From Bryobacterales bacterium (lineage in GTDB: Bacteria; Acidobacteriota; Terriglobia; Bryobacterales; Bryobacteraceae), in assembly GCA_016716385.1 (NCBI GenBank), contig JADJWL010000005.1:186001-250000 (forward strand): a DNA stretch of 64,000 bases. Direction: 5' to 3'. The translations under genes were made by a program, and so were the position numbers. Below are positions 55,106 through 62,442 of this stretch, piece by piece. Under the pieces are notes generated by a model. The model saw only the letters and a program-made list of their open reading frames with translations, did not search any database and was not told the DNA's origin. The number at the start of each line of letters is the position of its first letter. The stretch's first letter is position 1.

Positions 55106-55678
55106 CTCGCCCTTCGGGTCGAGCGGCCACACGTCGGCGCGCTCGCTGTACTCGGCGCCCGTGAGGCCCCAGGAGCGGGCGGCCCAGCCATATCCGACGC
55201 CGCGCCGTCCCCGCGGTTCGGCGTCCGGCGCGCCGCGCTTCTGCGGATAGCGCATGGAGCGCACCGCTTCGAGCGCCTGTTCCGCGCTGTGGACATGCGG
55301 CACCACCACGCCGAACGCACCCAGGTCCAGCACCTGCTTGATCAGGAAGTCGAGCCTTTCCGAGCCGCTCGAGGGCAGGCGGATGATCGGCAGAACTTTC
55401 AGCGCGGCGCTGCCGGTCTCGATGATGCGCCGCTTGTCGGTCATCCCGAGGAGGAACGCTTCCAGGCGCGTCGGATCGTAGGGCGAATGCTCGAGATCGA
55501 CGATCACGAAGTCCAGAGACGATCCGGCGAGCGCCGCGCCGCCGCGCGCCGTGAGGTTCGTGGAAAAGACGCCGAAGACTGGACGGTTTTGCTCGAGTTC
55601 CTCCGCGAGACGGTTCAGGCGTGCGCCGGACTGCGCCAGGAGCGCCGGCGCCAGGATCAGGGCGAGCAAAAATCGCAT
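54770..55678 (-). CDS. HpcH/HpaI-family aldolase with signal peptide
   Basis: This is a class II pyruvate aldolase fold, 302 residues. Conserved elements are FVIVDLEHSPYDP, GVVVPHVHSAEQA, the metal glutamate in CMVESREGL, and GVFVGPSDLAFSLG with the second metal ligand. The family cleaves 4-hydroxy-2-oxo acids. The N-terminus FLLALILAPALLAQ looks like a signal peptide, unusual for an enzyme normally in the cytoplasm. Its ATG overlaps the DUF362 gene stop by one base, so it is coupled to it and is downstream in that operon. Confidence 0.87.
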   Translation of the reverse strand: MRFLLALILAPALLAQSGARLNRLAEELEQNRPVFGVFSTNLTARGGAALAGSSLDFVIVDLEHSPYDPTRLEAFLLGMTDKRRIIETGSAALKVLPIIRLPSSGSERLDFLIKQVLDLGAFGVVVPHVHSAEQALEAVRSMRYPQKRGAPDAEPRGRRGVGYGWAARSWGLTGAEYSERADVWPLDPKGELFLWCMVESREGLANIREILATPGVSGVFVGPSDLAFSLGVGFDDPELERAMETIGQACKQSKTPCGTLTGATGVAKRLDQGYRFLAVGSDSGLGSGVERALQIGRQHKPR

Positions 55679-56781
55679 CAGGACAGACGCACCTTTCGCA
55701 GGTCGATCTTCGCCGTGTCGAATTCGCCCAACCCGAGGGCGCCGGCGATCTCGACGTGTTCCGGCTGCATCTTGACGAAGGTCGAGTCTGCGTCGGCTTC
55801 GGCCAGCGCCACCGGCTTCATGCCCACGGCCGCGCGCTGCGCGTCGATCACGTCCCAGCCGACGCGGTCCATGGCCACCGGATCGGTGGCGAAGTACATC
55901 GTCTTATGCTCCCAGACGTACTTCTCGACCTTGCGTCCCGGCCCGCCGTGATAGGCGCCCTGCACGCCGTCGAGGATATGCAGGATGCACTTCTCGCGGA
56001 TCACGGGCAACTCCACTACCGCCGGAATGAAGATGCCGCACGCGTTGAGTGACTTCGTCGCGTGGCTGCGGCGTACGTTGTTCACGAGTCCGTGCGAGAG
56101 ATTCTTCAGCGCCAGGGTGACACCCGCCGACTGGTGATGCTTCAGCAGGCACAGATTGATCACCTTGTTGACTTCCTTGGTCAGGAACTTCGCCACGTAA
56201 GACCGGCGGAAGTGCGCGTCGTTCTTGTCCGCCTTGGGTTCCACTAGCGCCATCTCCATGTACTGGTCGCGGTCGTAGCCGTCCATATCGAGCTGGAACG
56301 GGTGCGTCTTAACGGTGGCCGCTGTCCAGCGGACGCCATCGGGCAGCCACTTGTCGAAGCCCGCCTGCTGGAACTCCGTATGATAGCGGTCGTAGCAGAC
56401 GATGTCGCGCGCCTTGACGCCGGCCTGGCCCAGACCGCTGACGATCTCGTGCAGCACCTCTGGTGCGGAGATCACCGCCGGACGCCCGACCGGATTCAGC
56501 TTGATGCCGACCACGTCGCCCGGCTCAAAGAAGTAGCGCCAGGCTTCGGTCGCCGAACCGGCGCCGGTCAGATCCATCATGCCCCGGGCGATCATGTCAC
56601 GCACGGGACCTGCCTGATAGGCGCCTGAGGCGATGCTGTTCGGGTGATGCACCGACACGACCCGTCCGCGGAACGGTCCGGGCATGGTGAAGCGGGAGGC
56701 GGCTCGCGCCTTCCGGGTAGCCGCGGCGGCCAGCAGGCCGGCGGAGAGAGTGCGGGCAAACCAGTCTCTTCGTCCAATCAT
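55678..56781 (-). CDS. DUF362 protein, Tat-exported
   Basis: The 367-residue protein belongs to DUF362. Recognisable blocks are VVGIKLNPVGRP, DIVCYDRYHTEF, VNKVINLCLLKHHQSAGVTLALKNLSHG and DPVAMDRVGWDVI. Some DUF362 proteins carry Fe-S domains; no ferredoxin CxxC cluster is seen here. The twin-arginine signal (GRRDWFARTLSAGLLAAA) begins at the ATG at 56781, preferred to longer upstream frames. A TATGAT lies about 12 bases before it. It is coupled to the HpaI-like aldolase gene downstream. Function unknown. Confidence 0.85.
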   Translation of the reverse strand: MIGRRDWFARTLSAGLLAAAATRKARAASRFTMPGPFRGRVVSVHHPNSIASGAYQAGPVRDMIARGMMDLTGAGSATEAWRYFFEPGDVVGIKLNPVGRPAVISAPEVLHEIVSGLGQAGVKARDIVCYDRYHTEFQQAGFDKWLPDGVRWTAATVKTHPFQLDMDGYDRDQYMEMALVEPKADKNDAHFRRSYVAKFLTKEVNKVINLCLLKHHQSAGVTLALKNLSHGLVNNVRRSHATKSLNACGIFIPAVVELPVIREKCILHILDGVQGAYHGGPGRKVEKYVWEHKTMYFATDPVAMDRVGWDVIDAQRAAVGMKPVALAEADADSTFVKMQPEHVEIAGALGLGEFDTAKIDLRKVRLS

Positions 56782-56837
56782 CGCAGTACTTTCATCATAA
56801 ACCCCGCGAGACGCCGGATATGCTACAGTGAAGTCCA

Positions 56838-56857
56838 CTTGCCCTCGCGGGGGCAAG
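56838..56857 (+). other. Hairpin in the leader of the desaturase gene
   Basis: CTTGCCC and GGGCAAG form a seven-pair perfect stem around TCGCGG, roughly 100 bases before the desaturase start. A TATGCT (56819-56824) just upstream could be its -10. No T-tract follows, so a leader element is more likely than a terminator. Confidence 0.35.
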
Positions 56858-56959
56858 AGCGCGGGCCTTGCCGTCTGGCGGCCGGCGCCTGAATGGCACG
56901 GCCGCATACCGATGCTTCTGCCGTTCGGCAATTCCTAATCAGGAGTGGTGTTTCTTATC

Positions 56960-57826
<867 letters not shown>

Positions 57827-57842
57827 TCAGTTCCCGGGGCGC

Positions 57843-58346
57843 CTACTGCGTGTTGTGACAGAAGTCGCAGCCGTTAGGCGCCTTGTACGCCGCGTGGCAA
57901 TCCATGCACGCCTGCATGGATGTGGGTTTCTCTTTCACAATGACGTCCCGGGTCGCGACCGGACCGTGGCAATGCTCGCACGCAATCTTTGCGTCGACGT
58001 GGTGCGACTGGTGTGAGAACCAGACGTACTCCGGCACTTCGTAGACACGCTTCCACGGCACGGGTTCCTTTGACCTGGCGAATTCCGCCAGCTTCCGGAT
58101 CGCCGGGCTGTCTTTCTTCACCGTCGCGTGGCATGCCATGCAGGTGGTCTCCGGCGGGAGTCCCGCGGCGAATCCATCCTTGAGCGAGTGGCAGTTCCGG
58201 CACTTGATCCCAACTTCGGAATGCACCCTGTGGCTGAACGGGACCGGCTGCTCGATCGCTTCGGCTTCAGGCTCCGGAGCGGAATACAGCACCGCCAGTG
58301 CCGCGGCCACGGAAATACACACCCGGCCCACCGACTTCTTCGTCAT
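57843..58346 (-). CDS. Pentaheme c-type cytochrome
   Basis: This 167-residue periplasmic protein has a signal peptide (GRVCISVAAALAVLYSAP) and five CxxCH haem sites: CRNCH, CMACH, CEHCH, CMDCH and CDFCH, plus additional His residues (FSHRVHS, FSHQSHH) that can serve as distal ligands. The arrangement resembles cytochrome c3/c7-type or class III modules of complexes such as ActA/photosynthetic-like cytochromes. Its ATG overlaps the stop of the PQQ dehydrogenase gene, so it is the likely electron acceptor for that enzyme. Confidence 0.9.
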   Translation of the reverse strand: MTKKSVGRVCISVAAALAVLYSAPEPEAEAIEQPVPFSHRVHSEVGIKCRNCHSLKDGFAAGLPPETTCMACHATVKKDSPAIRKLAEFARSKEPVPWKRVYEVPEYVWFSHQSHHVDAKIACEHCHGPVATRDVIVKEKPTSMQACMDCHAAYKAPNGCDFCHNTQ

Positions 58347-60220
58347 GGCAGCGCAAATGCGACGAACTCGTCGCCGGAGCGCGTGTTCCGCTTGCCGCCG
58401 CCCGCGGCGATGACGACATACTGCTTGCCGTTCGCCTCGTAGGTGCAGGGCGTGGCGAACCCGCCCGCGCTCAGTTGGTGTTCCCAAAGCACCTCGCCCG
58501 AGTCCGAGTCAAACGCCCGGAACTTCGAGTCGAACGTGCCGCCCATGTAGACAAGTCCCCCCGCTGTGGCGATCGTACCGCCGTGTGACGGCGAACCGGT
58601 CTTGCGAATACCCTTCTTCACCAGCGCCGGGATCTCGCCGTTGACGATGCGCCAGGCGAACTCGCCCTTGTCCATGTCGATCGCCGTCACGTATCCCCAC
58701 GGCGGTTTCATGCCCGGATGCCCGTCCGGGTCCTGCAGGACAGCGCGCTCCGGCAGCGCATAGCGGAACGGCTTATCGGGCTCGGCAGGAGCGAGTGTGA
58801 TGCGGTTGGTGCTCTCGTCGGAATTGACGAAGAGCCGGTTGCGCTTGGGGTCGAACGAACAGCCGCCCCACAGCGCGCCGCCCCGGAAACCGGGATGGAC
58901 CAGAGTCCCCTGCAGGCTCGGTGGCTCGTAGATGGCGCCTGCGCGCGACCGCTCGAAGATCTCCCGGACATGAGCATGCGCCTCTGGCGAAACGTCCGTG
59001 ATGTACTCCTCGAAGAAGCCCTGCCGCGAGATCGTCGGAGGTTTCAGCGGGATAGGCTGCGTGGGCCACAACTGCTCGCCCGGGACGTCGGATTTCTTGA
59101 CCGGCCGCTCCTCCACGGGGAACACGGGCTTGCCCGTCTGGCGGTCGAACACGAAGACCCAGCCCTGCTTGGTCACCTGGACGCAGGCGTCGATTGTGCG
59201 GCCCCCCTGCCGGATCGTGACGAGCGCCGGTTGTGCCGGAAGATCGTAGTCCCAGACATCGTGGTGGACGGTCTGGAAGTGCCACGCGCGCTCACCGGAA
59301 TCAGCCTTCAACGCAAGCACGCAATTGCCGAACAGGTTTGCGCCGATGCGGTCGCCGCCGTAGAAATCGAACGAAGGCGAGCCGATGCCCGCGAACACCA
59401 GGCCACGGGTTTCGTCGAGGCTCATCCCTCCCCAGCAGTTCGTGCCGCCGCTGCGCTTGTACCCGTCTTTTGGCCACGTGTCGTAACCGTACTCGCCCGG
59501 ATGCGGGATGGTGTGGAAGATCCACCTGCGCTTGCCGGTCCGCGCGTCATAACCGCGGATGTGGCCGGGGGCTTCGGGGTACGGCCCCTCTCCGCCGCCG
59601 CCGGCCACAATCAGCAGATCCTTGTAGACCACCGGCGGACTCGTGTGCCGGAAGCTGAGCCCGGTCATGTCGTGGTCGAAGTCCTTCTTGAGGTCGATGC
59701 GCCCACCCTCGCCGAAGGACTTCACCAGTTCACCGGTCTTGGCATCCAGGCAAAGCATCTCGTCGCGAATGGGAACGAAGATCCGCTTCTCGCTGCCCTG
59801 GTTCCAGTAGCAGACGGCGCGATTCACGCCGCGCGCCTGCCTAGCGCTGACGCCGGCGAACGGGTCATGGTTCCACAGCACTTTGCCCGTCGACGCATCC
59901 AGGGCGCGGATCTGCAACTGCGCCGTCGTGATGTACATCACCCCGTCCACCACGATCGGGGTGCACTCAATCGTCGTCGACGGGCGTTCGCTGGCGTCAC
60001 CGCTCTTGTGTGTCCAGGCGACCTTCAGGTTCTTCACGTTCGAACGGGTGATCTGCTCGGCTGGCGAATAGCGCGAGGCCAGGGCGTCGCCGCCATAGTG
60101 GCGCCATTCGCGCGCCGCATCGGCAGCGGCGGGACGCGGTCCGGGCAAGGCGGGCAGCGAACTGGCCGCGAGTCCGGCGGCGGTCTTCTGTAAGAAGGAA
60201 CGGCGGTCAATCGATGGCAT
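58343..60220 (-). CDS. PQQ-dependent dehydrogenase (quinoprotein), Tat-exported
   Basis: The 625-residue beta-propeller quinoprotein resembles the soluble part of membrane glucose/quinate dehydrogenases. The start is a twin-arginine signal (DRRSFLQKTAAGLAASS). Propeller motifs include WRHYGGDALASRYSPAEQI, IRALDASTGKVLW, WVFVFDRQTGKPVFP and YVTAIDMDKGEFAW, with the final TPCTYEANGKQYVVIAAGGG block of the family. It oxidises an alcohol or sugar in the periplasm and passes electrons on, probably to the coupled pentaheme cytochrome. No pqq synthesis genes are in the window. It is divergent from the sulfatase gene. Confidence 0.92.
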   Translation of the reverse strand: MPSIDRRSFLQKTAAGLAASSLPALPGPRPAAADAAREWRHYGGDALASRYSPAEQITRSNVKNLKVAWTHKSGDASERPSTTIECTPIVVDGVMYITTAQLQIRALDASTGKVLWNHDPFAGVSARQARGVNRAVCYWNQGSEKRIFVPIRDEMLCLDAKTGELVKSFGEGGRIDLKKDFDHDMTGLSFRHTSPPVVYKDLLIVAGGGGEGPYPEAPGHIRGYDARTGKRRWIFHTIPHPGEYGYDTWPKDGYKRSGGTNCWGGMSLDETRGLVFAGIGSPSFDFYGGDRIGANLFGNCVLALKADSGERAWHFQTVHHDVWDYDLPAQPALVTIRQGGRTIDACVQVTKQGWVFVFDRQTGKPVFPVEERPVKKSDVPGEQLWPTQPIPLKPPTISRQGFFEEYITDVSPEAHAHVREIFERSRAGAIYEPPSLQGTLVHPGFRGGALWGGCSFDPKRNRLFVNSDESTNRITLAPAEPDKPFRYALPERAVLQDPDGHPGMKPPWGYVTAIDMDKGEFAWRIVNGEIPALVKKGIRKTGSPSHGGTIATAGGLVYMGGTFDSKFRAFDSDSGEVLWEHQLSAGGFATPCTYEANGKQYVVIAAGGGKRNTRSGDEFVAFALP

Positions 60221-60309
60221 GGGCGATCCGTGGCGGCTGGGTGGAAAATTTCATCTTAATATATGCCCGATGCCGGGCGTCTGTCTTGCCCGTTGCCGCC
60301 CCATCCGCG

Positions 60310-60315
60310 TATACT
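60310..60315 (+). promoter_or_regulatory. -10 element of the sulfatase gene, leaderless layout
   Basis: TATACT ends eight bases before the sulfatase ATG, with no Shine-Dalgarno sequence between, as for larE and the cyclophilin gene. Confidence 0.45.
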
Positions 60316-60323
60316 GCCGGGCA

Positions 60324-61799
60324 ATGCTGACGCGACGCGGTTTCCTTGCTGCCGCACTCGGTGCTGCCGGGTGCGGGTCCCGGTCTGACTCGAGACCCAA
60401 CGTTCTCTTCCTGTCGGTCGACGACATGAACGACTGGGTGGGTTGTCTGGGCGGCTACCCAGGCGTTCAGACGCCGCACATCGACGCACTCGCCAGGCGC
60501 GGGGCGCTGTTTCGCGACGCACACTGCTCGTCGCCACTGTGCAATCCCTCGCGCACGTCCGTCCTCACGGGCATGCGTCCGGGCACGACCGGCATTTACG
60601 GGAACGAGGAGTTCTGGCGTCCCGCGCTACCCGATGTCGTGACCCTGCCGATGCACATGAAAGCCAACGGCTACCATGCCGCGGGCGCGGGCAAAGTGTT
60701 TCACCACACCTCCGGCTTCAACCCGCCAGACCAATGGGACGAGTATCAGATCCAGGAGTTCGACGACCCCTGGTACCGCCGCACTGAGTGGTATCCGTGG
60801 GTGACCAGGATTCCGAATCCGCCGGGACATCCCTTCAACGGGCTTGCCGGGATCGACCGCTTCGCCGGAGAGTTCGATTGGGGTGTGCTGCCGGGCCGCG
60901 ATGAGGATACCTACGGGGACATGGCGGCGGTCCGCTACGGCCGCGAGTTCCTCAAGCGCGAGCACACGAAGCCGTTCTTCCTGGCGCTCGGCCTCTGGCA
61001 TCCGCACATTCCGCTGTTCGCGCCGCAGAAGTACTTCGATCTCTATCCGGAGGACCAGGTTCGCCTGCCGGAGGTGCCGGCGGACGACCTCGACGATCTT
61101 CCCGAAGCAGGCAAACAACTCGCCGCGTTCCGCCGCCACGAGCACGAACGCATCGTCGCCGCGGGCAAATGGAAGGAGGCCGTGCGGGCGTATCTCGCCT
61201 GCATCAGCTTTGCCGACGCCATGGTGGGCCGCATCGTGGAGGCCCTCGATGCCAGCCCATATGCCGACAATACGGTGATCGTGCTGTGGAGCGACCATGG
61301 CTGGCACCTGGGAGAGAAGGTGCACTGGCACAAGTCGACGCTCTGGCAGCGTGCGACGCACGTCCCGCTGATCTTCGCCGGTCCGGGCGTGGCGGCGGCG
61401 GGCACGCCGCGCGATCAGCCGGTCGAACTGTTGGACATTTACCCCACGCTGGTCGAGATGCTACAGCTTCCGCGGCGCGAGGACCTTGAGGGGCTCAGTC
61501 TGGTGCCGCTGTTGCGCGACCCGTCAGCCACGCGGCGTCCGGCGGTCTCCAGCTTTCAAGCGAACAATCACGCGGTGATTACGCCGGAGTTTCGCTACAT
61601 CCGTTACCACGACGGCGGCGAGGAATTATACGACCGCCGCGCCGATCCGAACGAATGGAAGAACCTCGCGTCCGAGCCGCGGCACACCGGGGTGAAGCAG
61701 GAACTCGCCCAGTGGATTCCTACGCGCGCGGTCCCGAGAGCGCCTGTGCGGGACCAGTACGACTTCGATTTCGCGACGTACTCGTACCGGAGGAAATAA
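60324..61799 (+). CDS. Type I sulfatase (formylglycine type), Tat-exported, possible lipoprotein
   Basis: The 491-residue arylsulfatase-family enzyme resembles iduronate-2-sulfatase/choline-sulfatase-like bacterial enzymes. The catalytic motif is CNPSR (Cys73, the residue converted to formylglycine) within PLCNPSRTSVLTG. The metal aspartates are in LSVDDMND, and WSDHGWHLGEKVHWHKSTLW supplies later ligands. The N-terminus combines a twin-arginine (TRRGFLAAALGAAG) with Cys17 as a possible lipobox cysteine. No maturase (FGE or anSME) is in the window. It is the last protein gene before tRNA-Leu. Confidence 0.92.
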   Translation: MLTRRGFLAAALGAAGCGSRSDSRPNVLFLSVDDMNDWVGCLGGYPGVQTPHIDALARRGALFRDAHCSSPLCNPSRTSVLTGMRPGTTGIYGNEEFWRPALPDVVTLPMHMKANGYHAAGAGKVFHHTSGFNPPDQWDEYQIQEFDDPWYRRTEWYPWVTRIPNPPGHPFNGLAGIDRFAGEFDWGVLPGRDEDTYGDMAAVRYGREFLKREHTKPFFLALGLWHPHIPLFAPQKYFDLYPEDQVRLPEVPADDLDDLPEAGKQLAAFRRHEHERIVAAGKWKEAVRAYLACISFADAMVGRIVEALDASPYADNTVIVLWSDHGWHLGEKVHWHKSTLWQRATHVPLIFAGPGVAAAGTPRDQPVELLDIYPTLVEMLQLPRREDLEGLSLVPLLRDPSATRRPAVSSFQANNHAVITPEFRYIRYHDGGEELYDRRADPNEWKNLASEPRHTGVKQELAQWIPTRAVPRAPVRDQYDFDFATYSYRRK

Positions 61800-61817
61800 T
61801 GCGGGAAGTCTTGGGTT

Positions 61818-61905
61818 TGGTGCGGATGAGAGGACTTGAACCTCCACGACCTTTACGGCCACTAGGACCTGAATCTAGCGCGTCTGCCAATTCCGCCACA
61901 TCCGC
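61818..61905 (-). tRNA. tRNA-Leu (anticodon CAG)
   Basis: The minus strand gives an 88-base class II tRNA. The acceptor stem is GCGGATG paired with CATCCGC, the discriminator is A and CCA is encoded. The D arm contains GGCGGAATTGGCAGACG, the anticodon loop is TTCAGGT (anticodon CAG), a long variable arm follows as expected for leucine, and the T loop is GTTCAAG. Confidence 0.95.
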
Positions 61906-61924
61906 AGGTGTGGTTTCCTCCTCT

Positions 61925-61987
61925 AGTATCGGGGAACGGCCGCGTTCTGTCAAACCAGTTGACAGAACGCGCATCTCACGGTACCCT
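61925..61987. promoter_or_regulatory. Bidirectional promoter built on a 13-bp palindrome
   Basis: A perfect 13-pair inverted repeat with a five-base loop (61941-61971, CGCGTTCTGTCAA and its complement) carries TTGACA on both strands. To the right, TTGACA (61959-61964) and TACCCT (61982-61987) are 17 bases apart, and the Cys-rich gene ATG is seven bases further. To the left, TTGACA (61953-61948) and GATACT (61930-61925) are also 17 bases apart, serving tRNA-Leu. The palindrome may be an operator that controls both, or simply paired -35 elements. Confidence 0.6.
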
Positions 61988-61994
61988 ACAAAGA

Positions 61995-62372
61995 ATGCCC
62001 CGTGTGGCTGCCATTGCGCGGAAGACCGTGGCGGCGCTCGTCCTGCTGACGATGCTGCCGTTCGCGAACCTCGCGTTGCTTGCGGCTTCCACGCGCTCGG
62101 GCATGGCGTGCTGCCGCACGAAGAAGACATGCTGCTGCAGGAAGGCAGGCAATGCTCAGGGGCCCGCGGCCGTCGGCGTCTCGCAGGGATGCCCGAGAAC
62201 GTGCAGCCTCGCGCTCCCAGCCGGCGACGCTCTTCGCGCGCTGTCTTCGCCGGCGCCCACGGCGGGCTCGCCGCTTGCGGCCGTCCTGCTGCGCCAAGCC
62301 ACTCAAGAACATTCGCTCCAGCACGCTTCGCTCCCGCTTGAACTCTGGCAAAGACCGCCTCCTCGCGTCTGA
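61995..62372 (+). CDS. Small Cys-rich secreted or membrane-anchored protein
   Basis: The 125-residue protein has no recognised family. A hydrophobic N-terminal segment (TVAALVLLTMLPFANLALLAA) could be a signal peptide or anchor. A tight cysteine cluster follows (MACCRTKKTCCCRK) and then CPRTC, a metal-binding-like composition. The rest is Ala/Ser/Leu-rich with C-terminal His residues. It lies 70 bases before a TonB receptor gene on the same strand and is probably co-transcribed. A metal-related role is suggested by composition and position only. The start has no ribosome site and sits seven bases after a -10. Confidence 0.6.
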   Translation: MPRVAAIARKTVAALVLLTMLPFANLALLAASTRSGMACCRTKKTCCCRKAGNAQGPAAVGVSQGCPRTCSLALPAGDALRALSSPAPTAGSPLAAVLLRQATQEHSLQHASLPLELWQRPPPRV

Positions 62373-62442
62373 CACCGCAACTGCTTCCGGCGGTGATCAA
62401 CCGTCGTGCTTCATGTCAGTAACCAGCCAGGGGAGGCCAATC

